Below are positions 1 through 8,254 of a stretch of DNA of 64,000 nt, piece after piece (the first letter of the stretch is position 1; every line of letters starts with the position of its first letter). The position numbers were made by a program, and so were the translations under genes. The notes under the pieces are model-generated. The model was not told the DNA's origin, did no database searches, and saw only the letters and a program-made list of their open reading frames with translations. This stretch comes from Sphingobium sp. HWE2-09 (lineage in GTDB: Bacteria > Pseudomonadota > Alphaproteobacteria > Sphingomonadales > Sphingomonadaceae): assembly GCF_035989265.1 (NCBI RefSeq), contig NZ_JAYKZX010000003.1:1116001-1180000 (forward strand). The letters run 5' to 3'.

Positions 1-194
1 TTCCGATTTGGCAGTCATGGAGTGTCGTCTGATCCCTTGAGAGAGCCGATAAGGCGGCCGTGGCGGCTTTTGGAGCTTGAGGCGCGGCGCGTCAAGCAGT
101 CCTTGGCGATGCAAAGCGGCAGTTTATTGGCTAAGGATAGCGGGAATCGACCGGTGCAGCGTCGATGTCGATCAACGTCATAAGGAATCCATCC
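1..194 (+). other. Upstream region of pgi
   Basis: No convincing gene in either strand. The stretch holds the pgi leader: an AAGGA ribosome-binding site at 182-186 lies eight bases before the pgi start at 195. No clear promoter hexamers were recognised. A neighbouring gene may lie just outside the window. Confidence 0.5.
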
Positions 195-1712
195 ATGACC
201 AGTCCTGCACTGCCACGGTCTTTGACGGCAATTGCCGCACTGCCGCAAGCCGAACTCAAGTCCATTTTCACGACCGATCCCGATCGCCTGTCCAAGCTGG
301 TGCTGAGCCAGGGGCCGATCCGGTTCGACTGGTCCAAGACCCATCTGACCGACGACCTGATGACGGCGTTCCTGGCGCTGGCGGAGGAACAGGGCTTTGG
401 CCGCTGGCGCGATGCGCTGTTCGCCGGGCAGGCGGTAAATAATAGCGAGGGGCGCGCGGCCGAACATCCCGCCGAACGGGGCGAGGGCAATGCCGACAGC
501 GTCGCCCATGCCAAGATGCTGCATCGGCGGATGCGCGGCCTGATCGACGCGATCGAGGCGGGCGCATTGGGTGAGGTGCGGCATATCTTGCATATCGGCA
601 TCGGCGGGTCGGCTTTGGGCCCCAAGCTGATCGTCGATGCGCTGGACGGCGACGGCGTGCGCTATGACGTGGCGATCGTGTCCAATGTGGATGGCACCGC
701 GCTGGAGCGGGCGATCGAGGATTTCGATCCGCACACCACGCTGATCGCGATCGCGTCCAAGACCTTCACCACCAGCGAGACGATGCTGAACGCAGCGAGC
801 GCGATCAACTGGATGGTCGAGGCCGGGGTGGACGACCCCTATGGCAAGGTCATCGCGCTGACCGCTGCGCCGGAAAAGGCGATGGAATGGGGCGTGGACG
901 AAACCCGCATCCTGCCCTTCGCCGAATTGGTGGGCGGGCGCTATTCGCTCTGGTCCTCGATAGGGTTCCCTGCCGCGCTGGCGCTGGGCTGGGATGCGTT
1001 CGAGAGTTTGCTGGAGGGCGCGGCGTCGATGGACCGGCATTTCCGCTTGTCTGATCCCGCCGAGAATGCGCCGCTGATCGCCGCGTTCATCGACCAATAT
1101 TATACGCGGGTGATGGGGTGCCAGACCCGCGCCCTGTTCGCCTATGACGAGCGGCTGGCGCTGTTGCCATCCTATCTTCAGCAGTTGGAGATGGAGAGCA
1201 ACGGCAAGAGCGTGACCCGCGATGGCGAGCCGGTCGATGGTCCGACCGCGCCGATCACCTGGGGCGGCGTTGGCACCGATGCGCAACATGCGGTGTTCCA
1301 GCTGCTGCATCAGGGGACGATCATCACGCCGGTGGAGTTCGTCGCGTCGATCGAGTCGGGTCATGCTCTGGACCCGGCGCATCATCGCGCACTGCTGGTC
1401 AACTGCTTCGCGCAAGGGGCGGCGCTAATGCGGGGCAAGGATAATGACGCCGATCCGGCGCGGGCTTACCCCGGCAACCGGCCGTCCACGACGATCCTGC
1501 TGGACGATGTGACGCCCGAAGCGCTGGGGGCGCTGATCGCTTTTTACGAGCATCGCACGTTCGCCAATGCGGTACTGATGGGGATCAACCCGTTCGACCA
1601 GTTCGGCGTGGAACTGGGCAAGGAGATCGCCAAGTCGATCGAGGCGGATGGCGCGACCGGGTTCGATCCGTCGACCATGGCTTTGATCGAGATCGCGTTG
1701 GGCGAGGGGTGA
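195..1712 (+). CDS. pgi: Glucose-6-phosphate isomerase
   Basis: Cytosolic enzyme that interconverts glucose-6-phosphate and fructose-6-phosphate in glycolysis, gluconeogenesis and entry to the pentose-phosphate/Entner-Doudoroff routes. The 505-residue protein carries the sugar-phosphate-binding loop GIGGSALGP near residue 135, the family signature GGRYSLWSSIGFP near 246, the catalytic Glu in MESNGK near 333, the catalytic His in LLHQGT near 370 and the C-terminal Lys in GKEIAKS near 475. Length is normal for the family. The ATG at 195 is preferred over an in-frame ATG at 165 because AAGGA sits eight bases upstream of it. It is followed by a paired palindrome and then gor in the same direction. 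Confidence 0.96.
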   Translation: MTSPALPRSLTAIAALPQAELKSIFTTDPDRLSKLVLSQGPIRFDWSKTHLTDDLMTAFLALAEEQGFGRWRDALFAGQAVNNSEGRAAEHPAERGEGNADSVAHAKMLHRRMRGLIDAIEAGALGEVRHILHIGIGGSALGPKLIVDALDGDGVRYDVAIVSNVDGTALERAIEDFDPHTTLIAIASKTFTTSETMLNAASAINWMVEAGVDDPYGKVIALTAAPEKAMEWGVDETRILPFAELVGGRYSLWSSIGFPAALALGWDAFESLLEGAASMDRHFRLSDPAENAPLIAAFIDQYYTRVMGCQTRALFAYDERLALLPSYLQQLEMESNGKSVTRDGEPVDGPTAPITWGGVGTDAQHAVFQLLHQGTIITPVEFVASIESGHALDPAHHRALLVNCFAQGAALMRGKDNDADPARAYPGNRPSTTILLDDVTPEALGALIAFYEHRTFANAVLMGINPFDQFGVELGKEIAKSIEADGATGFDPSTMALIEIALGEG

Positions 1713-1721
1713 TCCCAACCC

Positions 1722-1796
1722 CCGTTCGTTTCGAGCGAAGTCGAGAAATGCATGTTTTGCGCTGCACGCTGCTCGACCGCGCTCGAAGCGAACGGA
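1722..1796. repeat. Paired extragenic palindrome, CGTTCG/TTTCGAGC family
   Basis: Two inverted arms, CGTTCG followed by TTTCGAGCGAAGTCGAG and its mirror CTCGACCGCGCTCGAAGCGAACG, separated by about 24 bases, between pgi and gor. Close relatives occur at 4119-4193, 21926-22000 and 25587-25661. It looks like a dispersed REP/BIME-type element and may also act as a transcription terminator. Confidence 0.8.
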
Positions 1797-1883
1797 GGTG
1801 GTTTGGCTACCAGCAAGAATATTCCCATTTGTAACTGACGCGCGCACCCGCCATATCCGCGCCTACCTAATCGGAGGCCCGGC

Positions 1884-3230
1884 ATGAGTGACTATGATTT
1901 CGACCTTTTCGTCATCGGTGCGGGATCGGGCGGCGTGCGGGCGTCGCGGGTGGCATCGGCGCACGGGGCGAAGGTTGCGGTGGCCGAGGAGTTCCGGGTG
2001 GGCGGCACCTGCGTCATTCGCGGCTGCGTGCCCAAGAAGCTGCTTATCTATGGCGCGCATTTCGCCGAGGATCTGAAGGACGCGCGCCGCTTCGGCTGGA
2101 ACGTGCCGGATTGCGGGTTCGAATGGACCACGTTGCGCGACAATGTGCTGGCCGATGTCGATCGCCTGGAGGGGCTGTATGGCAATACGCTGGCCAGCCA
2201 TAAGGTGGAAGTGATCCGCGAGCGCGCGGTTGTGACCGGGCCGCATGGCGTGAAGCTGGCGAGCGGGCGGGAAGTGACGGCGAAGGTGATCCTGGTCGCG
2301 ACCGGCGCCTGGCCGGTGGTGCCGGAGCTGGAGGGCGCCGAACATGGCATCACCAGCAACGAAGTGTTCCATCTGGACGAGTGCCCATCGCGGATCGTGA
2401 TCGTGGGTGGCGGCTATATCGCCAATGAGTTTGCCGGTATCTTCCATCAGTTCGGCAGCCATGTGACGATGGTCAATCGTGGGAGCGACCTGCTGCGCGG
2501 CTATGACGAGCAGATCCGCGACCGGCTGCTGCAGATTTCCATGACCAAGGGGATCAACTTCCGCTTCAACGCGCAGATGGAGCGGATCGAGAAGAATGAG
2601 GACGGGACGCTGTGCGTGCGGTTCAAGGATGGCGATCCGGTGGCGGCGGACGTGGTGCTGTTCGCCACCGGGCGCAAGGCCAATGTCGAGGGGCTGGGGC
2701 TGGAGACGGCCGGGGTCGAACTGACCGAGAAGGGCGCGATCAAGGTCGACGATTATAGCCAAACAAGCTGCGAGAGCATCTATGCCGTGGGCGATGTCAC
2801 CGACCGACTGCAACTGACGCCGGTCGCCATTCGGGAAGGCCATGCCTTTGCCGATACGGTGTTCGGCGGCAACAAGCGCAAGGTGGATTATGGCTGCGTG
2901 CCGTCTGCCGTGTTCAGCCATCCGCCGCTCGCGGGCGTGGGGTTGACCGAAGCGCAGGCGAAGAACAAGTACGGAACCGTCAAGGTCTATACGTCCGACT
3001 TCCGCCCGATGAAGAATGTGCTGGCCGGGCGGAACGAGCGCGCGCTGTACAAGATGATCGTGGACGCGACGACGGAGAAGGTCATCGGGCTGCACATGAT
3101 CGGGCCGGATGCGCCCGAGATATTGCAGGCCGCCGCGATCGCGGTGAAGGCGGGGCTGACCAAGCAGAATTTCGACGACACGGTGGCGCTGCATCCCAGT
3201 ATGGCGGAAGAGTTGGTGTTGTTGAAGTAA
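1884..3230 (+). CDS. gor: Glutathione-disulfide reductase
   Basis: FAD- and NADPH-dependent cytosolic flavoenzyme that reduces glutathione disulfide to two glutathione molecules. The 448-residue protein starts with an FAD-binding Rossmann motif GAGSGGVRASR (residues 12-22). The redox disulfide Cys43/Cys48 follows in GGTCVIRGCVPKK, then a second dinucleotide-binding motif (VGGGYIANEFAG) in the middle and the C-terminal catalytic His in LHPSMAEE. The GTCVIRGCVPKK form is typical of glutathione reductase rather than lipoamide dehydrogenase. A GGAGG ribosome-binding site precedes the start. A glutathione transferase-like gene lies elsewhere in the window (50926-51534). Confidence 0.94.
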   Translation: MSDYDFDLFVIGAGSGGVRASRVASAHGAKVAVAEEFRVGGTCVIRGCVPKKLLIYGAHFAEDLKDARRFGWNVPDCGFEWTTLRDNVLADVDRLEGLYGNTLASHKVEVIRERAVVTGPHGVKLASGREVTAKVILVATGAWPVVPELEGAEHGITSNEVFHLDECPSRIVIVGGGYIANEFAGIFHQFGSHVTMVNRGSDLLRGYDEQIRDRLLQISMTKGINFRFNAQMERIEKNEDGTLCVRFKDGDPVAADVVLFATGRKANVEGLGLETAGVELTEKGAIKVDDYSQTSCESIYAVGDVTDRLQLTPVAIREGHAFADTVFGGNKRKVDYGCVPSAVFSHPPLAGVGLTEAQAKNKYGTVKVYTSDFRPMKNVLAGRNERALYKMIVDATTEKVIGLHMIGPDAPEILQAAAIAVKAGLTKQNFDDTVALHPSMAEELVLLK

Positions 3231-3235
3231 CGTGA

Positions 3236-3354
3236 TCTCCTCCCCGGTACGGGGAGGTGGCTGGCCGCAGGCCAGACGGAGGGGGGGTGCCGTGTGGCGC
3301 CTCCCCTCCACCAATCGCTACGCGATCGGTCCCCCTCCCCGTGCCGGGGAGGAA
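3236..3354. repeat. Palindromic repeat, CTCCCCGG...GGGGAGG family
   Basis: GC-rich composite palindrome: a CTCCCCGGTACGGGGAGG hairpin at its left end and CCCCTCCCCGTGCCGGGGAGG at its right, with smaller dyads (GGCTGGCCGCAGGCCAG, CGATCGCG-like) between. It lies at the convergent ends of gor and the dioxygenase gene and overlaps the 3' end of the latter, supplying its last codons and stop. Confidence 0.75.
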
Positions 3355-4052
3355 AAAGTCACTACCAGCGCATCCCGCCAGGCGGGGTGCGCCGGGTTCA
3401 CCGCGTGGATTGCCGTGACACCGTGCAGGATGCGATGATCGTCGATCAGCATCGTGTCGCCCGCCCCCGTCAGCGTGAATTCGCCCAGCGGCGTGCCGTC
3501 GGGCGCGCCGATGCGGGTGACGCCTTCGCGGACGTTGCGCCGTTCTACCAGCATCACCAGCACATGATCGACGCCGTCGCGGTGCATGCCCTCGGGCGTG
3601 GGGCGGCCGGTTTCGCCGGGTTTCGCTTCGATGCGGAACTGGTGCATTTCGACGTGCCAATCGCCTGAGCAGGCCGGATCGAAACTGTCGGCGCAGAAGG
3701 CGAAGATAGATTGCAGCGCCGGGTTGGCGACCGTGGCGTCCTCGACCGGATCGAACCAGCGCTGTACGTCGCCGTTGAGGGGGTTATAGTCGCGGCTTTG
3801 ATAGTGGGGCTGGTGCGGCTTGCGGGTGAAGCGGCCCTTTTGGAGCGCGAAGGCGGCGTGGCGGCGACGGCGGTAGCGGCCGCCATCGGCCATATAGAGG
3901 TCGGGACCAAGATCGTTCCAGCTGGCGGCGAGGCTGTCCCAGTCGGATCGGGCGATGCCGAGTTGATCGAACAGCGCTGCGCCGGGGAGGCGGGCATAGC
4001 CGTCCCGGATCAAGGCGTGTTCGATTGGGGGCAGGCTGTCCGTGTCACTCAT
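3318..4052 (-). CDS. 2-oxoglutarate/Fe(II) dioxygenase family protein (PF10014-like)
   Basis: Probable non-heme iron dioxygenase of the family that includes bacterial free amino acid hydroxylases; the substrate cannot be read from sequence. The 244-residue protein has the metal-binding facial triad expected of the fold: His157 and Asp159 in MHRDGVDH, and a distal His210 in ILHGVTAI. The start MSDTDSLPP at 4052 is preceded by an AGGGAAG-like ribosome-binding site; a longer in-frame reading to 4121 runs into a repeat. The last 11 residues (SSPARGGGPIA) and the TAG stop are encoded by the palindromic repeat at 3236-3354, so the native C terminus appears to have been replaced. No operon partner is visible. 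Confidence 0.75.
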   Translation of the reverse strand: MSDTDSLPPIEHALIRDGYARLPGAALFDQLGIARSDWDSLAASWNDLGPDLYMADGGRYRRRRHAAFALQKGRFTRKPHQPHYQSRDYNPLNGDVQRWFDPVEDATVANPALQSIFAFCADSFDPACSGDWHVEMHQFRIEAKPGETGRPTPEGMHRDGVDHVLVMLVERRNVREGVTRIGAPDGTPLGEFTLTGAGDTMLIDDHRILHGVTAIHAVNPAHPAWRDALVVTFSSPARGGGPIA

Positions 4053-4118
4053 CTTCGCTTCCCTAATGGAGGCGTGAGACGAGCGACAGGGCCAGTTTCC
4101 GCAGGGTGGGTTTTCCAA

Positions 4119-4193
4119 CACCTCGTTCGGTTCGAGCTTGTCGAGACCTGGCTGGGCGCGTTGTTCTCGACAGGCTCGAACCGAACGGAGGTG
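4119..4193. repeat. Paired extragenic palindrome, CACCTCGTTCGGTTCGAGC type
   Basis: Inverted arms CACCTCGTTCGGTTCGAGCT and its mirror ending in GAACCGAACGGAGGTG, separated by about 20 bases, between the SDR gene and the dioxygenase gene. It is a variant of the element at 1722-1796. On the minus strand it lies downstream of the SDR gene and could terminate it. Confidence 0.75.
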
Positions 4194-4224
4194 GGTGCGG
4201 GGGAAGGGTGCAGTCGGGAAGAAC

Positions 4225-5003
4225 TCAGGCGATCGTTGGGATCATGCCGCCTTCGACACGGACGGCTGCGCCGTTGGTGGCGGCGGCGAGCGGGCTGGCG
4301 AGGTAAGCGACCATCGCGCCGACTTCGTCCGCTTCGATCAGGCGCTTGATGAGCGAGAGGGGGCGGCGCTTGGTGAAGAATTCGGCTTCGCGTTCCGCTT
4401 CCGATGCGTCCTTATTGTCCACAACGGAGCGGATGAACTCCACGATCCCTTCCGATCGCGTCGGGCCGGGGAGGACGCTGTTGACCGTCACGCCGGTGCC
4501 GCGCGTATGTTCGGCCAGGCCGCGCGAGATGGAGAGTTGGGCCGCCTTGGTCATGCCGTAATGGATCATCTCGGCGGGGGGAGCAGGCCGCTTTCGCTGG
4601 CGATGAAGAGGACGCGGCCCCAGTTGTTGGCGAGCATCCTGGGGAAATAGTGGCGGGAGAGGCGGGCGCCGCTGACGACATTAACTTCGAACAGGCGGTG
4701 CCAGTCTTCGTCGCTGATGTCGGCGAAATCCTTGGCTTCGTAAATGCCCAGATTGTTGATGAGGATGTCGGTCGCGGGAACCGCGGCGATCAGCGCGGCG
4801 GCGCCGTCGGCGGTGGCGGGATCGGCCAGGACGGCGTTGACGGGCAGGGCGATTTCGGCCGCCGCGGCGTCCAGCTTGGCCTGGCTGCGGCCGGTGATCG
4901 TGACGGCGACGCCCTCTTGCGCCAGGCGTTTGGCGATGGCGAGGCCGATGCCGGCGGTCGATCCAGTGACGATGGCGGTCTTGCCTTTAAGCTTCAGGTC
5001 CAT
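4225..5003 (-). pseudogene. Short-chain dehydrogenase/reductase, frameshifted
   Basis: NAD(P)-dependent oxidoreductase of the SDR family, split into two frames. The N-terminal part (5003 to about 4582) begins MDLKLKGKTAIVTG and has the cofactor motif TGSTAGIG, the NNLG-type motif and the SES region around the catalytic Ser. The C-terminal part resumes in another frame with the catalytic Tyr/Lys in EMIHYGMTK and continues to a normal C terminus. The break is at a run of six G (C on the coding strand) at 4576-4581. A seventh base would restore GLLPPAEMIHYG, which fits the family, so the full enzyme would be about 259 residues. It is divergent from a LysR gene that probably controls it. Either a real one-base loss or a sequencing error. 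Confidence 0.85.
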
Positions 5004-5060
5004 GGTCTTTTCCCTTCAAATGAGACAGCGAGTTGGACAGTTATATGGACTTTTTGCGAT

Positions 5061-5084
5061 TGATGATTAGATGGAACGTCATCA
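5061..5084. promoter_or_regulatory. Possible LysR-type operator between SDR and regulator genes
   Basis: Perfect six-base inverted repeat, TGATGA (5061-5066) and TCATCA (5079-5084), with a 12-base spacer in the 102-base gap between the divergent SDR and LysR genes. This is the usual position and form (interrupted dyad with a T-N11-A-like core) for autoregulatory LysR sites, but no experiment or alignment backs it. Confidence 0.4.
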
Positions 5085-5105
5085 TTTCAGAAGTGCATTG
5101 AAATC

Positions 5106-6002
5106 ATGGATAACCGGTTCGGCGACGTCGAGACTTTCCTGATGGTGGCGGGCGAAGGCAGCTTTGCCGCCGCCGCCAAGGCTTTGAGATTGACGCCCTC
5201 GGCGGTGAGCCGCTCGATCGCGCGGCTGGAACAGCGGCTGGGCGTGGCGCTGGTCCGGCGGACGACGCGGTCGCTGGCACTGACGCGTGAGGGGCAGGTC
5301 TATCACGACAAGATGATCGCGATATTGGGCGATATGTTCGAGGCGGAGAGCAGCCTGCTGGCGGAAGGGCAGGGGCCGCGCGGGCTGCTGCGGATCAATG
5401 CGTCGCCTTCGTTCGGGATCGAATGTCTGATCCCGATCCTGCCGCGCTTTGGCGACTTGCATCCGGGCGTGACCGTGGACCTGACGCTGACCGATGCGGT
5501 GGTGGACCTGGTCGAGGAGCGTGCGGATATCGCGATCCGTATCGGGCCGCTGCGCGACACGCGGTTGCGCGCGAAGAAGCTGGGGCATAGCCGCATGGTG
5601 CTGGTCGCCAGCCCGGATTATCTGGCGCGGCGGGGGACGCCGGCGACACCGGACGATCTGGATGGGCATGATTGCCTGCGCTTCAGTTTCCGCCGGTCGG
5701 TGGATAGCTGGCCGTTCCGGGTCGGCGGCAAGCTGGTGCAGCGGCCGGTGCAGGGGCACTTCTTCGGCAATTCGGGCGAGGTGGTGCGGCGCATGGCGAT
5801 CGCAGGCGGTGGCATTGCGCGGCACGGGCGCTTTCATGTGGCGAGCGATTTGCGCGAAGGGCGACTGGTCGAAGTGCTGGGCGATTATGATGCGGGGGAC
5901 GGGGAGGATATTCACGCGCTGTATTCGGCGGAGGATCGCGGCGCGGCGCGGGTGCGGGCGTTTCTGGATTTTATGGAGGAGGCGTTGGTGGTGGAGGGGT
6001 GA
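5106..6002 (+). CDS. LysR family transcriptional regulator
   Basis: DNA-binding regulator of 298 residues with the standard LysR plan. An N-terminal winged helix-turn-helix (about residues 1-60, with SFAAAAKALRLTPSAVSRSIARLE) is followed by a periplasmic-binding-protein-like effector domain (about 90-290, with RINASPSFGIECLIPILPRF). It is divergent from the SDR gene, and the shared 102-base gap contains a dyad, so control of that gene and of itself is likely. The effector is unknown. The CrgA/AaeR-like subfamily (SFAAAAKALRLTPSAVSRSI, followed by RLGVALVRRTTRSLALT) commonly regulates oxidoreductases. Confidence 0.9.
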   Translation: MDNRFGDVETFLMVAGEGSFAAAAKALRLTPSAVSRSIARLEQRLGVALVRRTTRSLALTREGQVYHDKMIAILGDMFEAESSLLAEGQGPRGLLRINASPSFGIECLIPILPRFGDLHPGVTVDLTLTDAVVDLVEERADIAIRIGPLRDTRLRAKKLGHSRMVLVASPDYLARRGTPATPDDLDGHDCLRFSFRRSVDSWPFRVGGKLVQRPVQGHFFGNSGEVVRRMAIAGGGIARHGRFHVASDLREGRLVEVLGDYDAGDGEDIHALYSAEDRGAARVRAFLDFMEEALVVEG

Positions 6003-6023
6003 GGGCGTTGCAACGTCGAGGCA

Positions 6024-6040
6024 ATAGGATTAAATCCTAT
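6024..6040. promoter_or_regulatory. Palindromic operator/promoter of the parDE pair
   Basis: Perfect palindrome with eight-base arms ATAGGATT (6024-6031) and AATCCTAT (6033-6040) around one central A, 17 bases before the parD start. A possible promoter, TTGCAA (6008-6013) with TTAAAT (6030-6035) at 16-base spacing, would put its -10 hexamer inside the palindrome. That is the usual place for a ribbon-helix-helix antitoxin to repress its own operon. Confidence 0.65.
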
Positions 6041-6057
6041 CGCAGGAGATATGAGCG

Positions 6058-6336
6058 ATGCGATCCACCCAACAGTTCAGCGTGACATTGCCAAACGACA
6101 TGGCAGCCGACGTGCGGGCCAAGGTTGCGTCAGGCGCTTATGCCAGCGAAAGCGAAGTCATTCGCGATGGATTGCGGGCGCTTCAGGCGCGTGAGCGCGC
6201 AGTCGAAAACTGGCTGAGTAATGTCGCTCTACCAGCCTATGACGCCTATCAAGCCGATCCGTCACGGGGCGTGTCGACTGACGAGGTGAGGGCTGGGCTT
6301 TCCGCCCGGCGGGATCGAGCGACCGCGCGCGACTGA
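6058..6336 (+). CDS. parD: ParD-family antitoxin
   Basis: Antitoxin of a type II toxin-antitoxin module: 92 residues with an N-terminal ribbon-helix-helix DNA-binding segment (QQFSVTLPNDMAADVRAKV, residues 4-22) followed by GAYASESEVIRDGLRAL and a charged C-terminal tail that would wrap the toxin. AGGAG lies ten bases before the ATG. The toxin gene parE begins six bases after the stop. The perfect palindrome at 6024-6040 is a likely site for autorepression by the ParD/ParE complex. Confidence 0.9.
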   Translation: MRSTQQFSVTLPNDMAADVRAKVASGAYASESEVIRDGLRALQARERAVENWLSNVALPAYDAYQADPSRGVSTDEVRAGLSARRDRATARD

Positions 6337-6342
6337 ACCAGG

Positions 6343-6651
6343 ATGCATCGCATCGTCTTTACATCCGAGGCGCAGCATCAGATCAATGCGATCTACGATT
6401 ATGTCGCACAGGCAGCTTCGCATAATATTGCCCGGCGCTTTACCGACGCAATCCTGTCCCATATCGATGGATTGGCGGATTATCCGTCGATCGGCACACC
6501 ACGCAATGATGTGCGGCCGGGTTTGCGCACGTTGGTGCATCGCCGCCGGGTGACGATCGCCTTCATGGTCGAGGACCAAGCGGTCGTGGTCATCGGTTTC
6601 TATTATGGTGGGCAGGATTTCGCGACGTTATTGCGCGACGAAGGTCTTTAG
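6343..6651 (+). CDS. parE: ParE-family toxin
   Basis: Toxin of the RelE/ParE superfamily, 102 residues: N-terminal FTSEAQHQINAIYDYVAQ, then FTDAILSHIDGLADYPSIGTPR, a central arginine-rich beta strand (RTLVHRRRVTIAFMVEDQAVVVIGFYYGG) and a short C-terminal helix. ParE toxins of known function inhibit DNA gyrase, whereas RelE proteins cleave mRNA. This sequence matches ParE, but the target is inferred from family. Six bases separate it from parD, with which it should be co-transcribed. A stable hairpin at 6681-6700 follows. Confidence 0.88.
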   Translation: MHRIVFTSEAQHQINAIYDYVAQAASHNIARRFTDAILSHIDGLADYPSIGTPRNDVRPGLRTLVHRRRVTIAFMVEDQAVVVIGFYYGGQDFATLLRDEGL

Positions 6652-6680
6652 CGGGAGCCTGGCTGACAGGGTGGGACTGG

Positions 6681-6700
6681 GTTCCCGCCTGCGCGGGAAC
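6681..6700. repeat. GTTCCCGC/GCGGGAAC hairpin repeat
   Basis: Perfect eight-base inverted repeat GTTCCCGC (6681-6688) and GCGGGAAC (6693-6700) with loop CTGC. It lies between the convergent parE and regulator genes. The same motif recurs twice at 50876-50925 after trxA. No T-run follows, so termination is possible but unproven. Confidence 0.6.
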
Positions 6701-6733
6701 ACGTAGCTTTATGCACTGAGAAGGGTTCCGCTT

Positions 6734-8149
6734 TCACCCGATCCAGTAAGGCACGATCTGGCGGTTGTCCGGATCGACATGGATCGGGCGGTCGGCAGGC
6801 GGAAACGCGCGTTGGTCGCAGCTTTGGCGGGGGCAGAGGCGGCAGGTGATGCCGATGGGGGTGGCGGCGCCCTCCTCCGCCAGATGCAGGCCGTCGGCAT
6901 AGACGAAGTTGGCGGCGTGGGCGGTTTCGCAGCCCAGGACGACGGCGAAGCGGCGGGGGGTGCGTTTGTAGCTGCCAGAGGGTTTCACCAGCCCCTTCGC
7001 CATCGACACGTAGCGCACGCCGTCGGGCGTTTCGCCCAGTTGCACATTGATGCGGTCGGGTACGGCGACGGCTTCATGGACGTTCCATAGCGGGCAGGCG
7101 CCGCCGAAGCGGGCGAATTGCAGGCGGGTGGCGCTGTGGCGTTTGGTGATGTTGCCCGCCATGTCGACCCGGCAGAAGAAGAAGGGGATGCCGCGCAGGC
7201 CGGGGCGTTGCAGGGTGGAGAGGCGATGGCAGGCCTGTTCGAAGCTGACGCCGAAGGTGCGGGCCAGCCGGTCGATATCGTGGCGCATCGCGCGGGCGGC
7301 TTCGCGGAAAGCGGCATAAGGCATGAGCAGTGCGCCTGCGGCATAATTGCCCAGGCCGATCGCCAGCAGCCGGTCGGCGCCGGGGACGGGCAGGGCGGCC
7401 CTGGTCACCACGTCCGCGATCACCGCCTGCCCCTCCAGCATCATGAGCTGGTGCGCGAGCATGAACTTGCGGCTTTCGGTGGGGAGGGCGGCGTTGATGA
7501 ACAGCTTCTTCGTGCTGCTGGTGTAGGAGCGTAGCGCGCTGTCAGGGGTGTCGGCGATCAGCGTTTCGATGCCGTGGCGGCGGGCGAGCGCTTCGACCAG
7601 CATGCCTTCGTCCAGCGTCTGCCCGGCGGTGAAACTTTCGGCCATGTCTTCGGCCAGGCAGTCGATGGCGTGGACATAATTGCCCGCTTCGTGGAACCAG
7701 TCGCGCGCGGCCTCCCAGGGGAGGCGGGCCTGGACCTCATGATCGTTGGCGATCGCCTCCTCGATCATGTTGATGCGTTCGTTGGCGCGCATATGGGCGT
7801 TGTAGAGATCGACATAACGGGCGGCAAATTCGGGGAATTGCAGGTGAAGTTTCTCGATCCGTTCCGGCTCCATTTGCGTGCCGGGCAGTTCGGGGTGGCC
7901 GAGCGCATAGGTGAAGGCACCGAGAAGTTGCTCCTCCTCCCGACTGTCGAAGCTGGCCCAGTCGGTGGGAAAGGCGCTGGCGAGCGCGGCCTTGACCTTC
8001 GCGGTCAGGGGGCGATCATCATTTTCCATCTGGCTGAGATAAGAGACGGATATGCCCAGCGCCTGCGCCATGGTAGCTTGGTCCATGCGGTGGTCCAGGC
8101 GCAGTTGGCGCAGACGTGGGCCTGCGAAGATACGATTGCCGCGTGCCAT
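6734..8149 (-). CDS. pccR: PccR-like short-chain fatty acyl-CoA responsive regulator (ScfR family)
   Basis: 471-residue regulator with an N-terminal XRE helix-turn-helix (residues about 5-65: RLRQLRLDHRMDQATMAQALGISVSYLSQMENDDRP). An IrrE-like/ImmA middle region (about 150-330) and a C-terminal DUF2083-type domain with a Cys-rich segment (PIGITCRLCPRQSCDQRAFPP) follow. The family includes RamB of actinobacteria and PccR of Rhodobacter, which control acetate or propionate genes. Here it is divergent from pccB, and the gap contains repeated TTTGCAAA-like sites of the type PccR/RamB bind. The ATG at 8149 is chosen because the helix-turn-helix begins there and GGGGA lies upstream; a longer in-frame reading has no family support. 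Propionyl-CoA or a derivative is the likely signal, by inference. Confidence 0.85.
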   Translation of the reverse strand: MARGNRIFAGPRLRQLRLDHRMDQATMAQALGISVSYLSQMENDDRPLTAKVKAALASAFPTDWASFDSREEEQLLGAFTYALGHPELPGTQMEPERIEKLHLQFPEFAARYVDLYNAHMRANERINMIEEAIANDHEVQARLPWEAARDWFHEAGNYVHAIDCLAEDMAESFTAGQTLDEGMLVEALARRHGIETLIADTPDSALRSYTSSTKKLFINAALPTESRKFMLAHQLMMLEGQAVIADVVTRAALPVPGADRLLAIGLGNYAAGALLMPYAAFREAARAMRHDIDRLARTFGVSFEQACHRLSTLQRPGLRGIPFFFCRVDMAGNITKRHSATRLQFARFGGACPLWNVHEAVAVPDRINVQLGETPDGVRYVSMAKGLVKPSGSYKRTPRRFAVVLGCETAHAANFVYADGLHLAEEGAATPIGITCRLCPRQSCDQRAFPPADRPIHVDPDNRQIVPYWIG

Positions 8150-8181
8150 ATGGATTCCCCGCCTCATCTTCCCAGCGACGG

Positions 8182-8216
8182 CCGGGTCCAGTTCCATGGT
8201 CCGAACTGGACCCCGG
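8182..8216. repeat. Inverted repeat GGGTCCAGTTC in the pccR-pccB gap
   Basis: Arms CCGGGTCCAGTTC (8182-8194) and GAACTGGACCCCGG (8203-8216), eleven paired bases plus one bulge, loop CATGGTCC. It lies in the 217-base divergent gap, on the pccR side of the TTTGC-type sites. It resembles the other extragenic palindromes of the window rather than an operator. Confidence 0.55.
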
Positions 8217-8254
8217 CCTTCGCCGAGGCACGGAACGGCCTGTTGCCCGTTCCT

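Noticed and set aside
1..164. Gene upstream of pgi
   Set aside because: Short frames there have no homology I recognise and no ribosome-binding site.
4138..4650. 170-codon plus-strand frame across the SDR 3' region
   Set aside because: It overlaps the SDR homology on the opposite strand and begins within a palindromic repeat.
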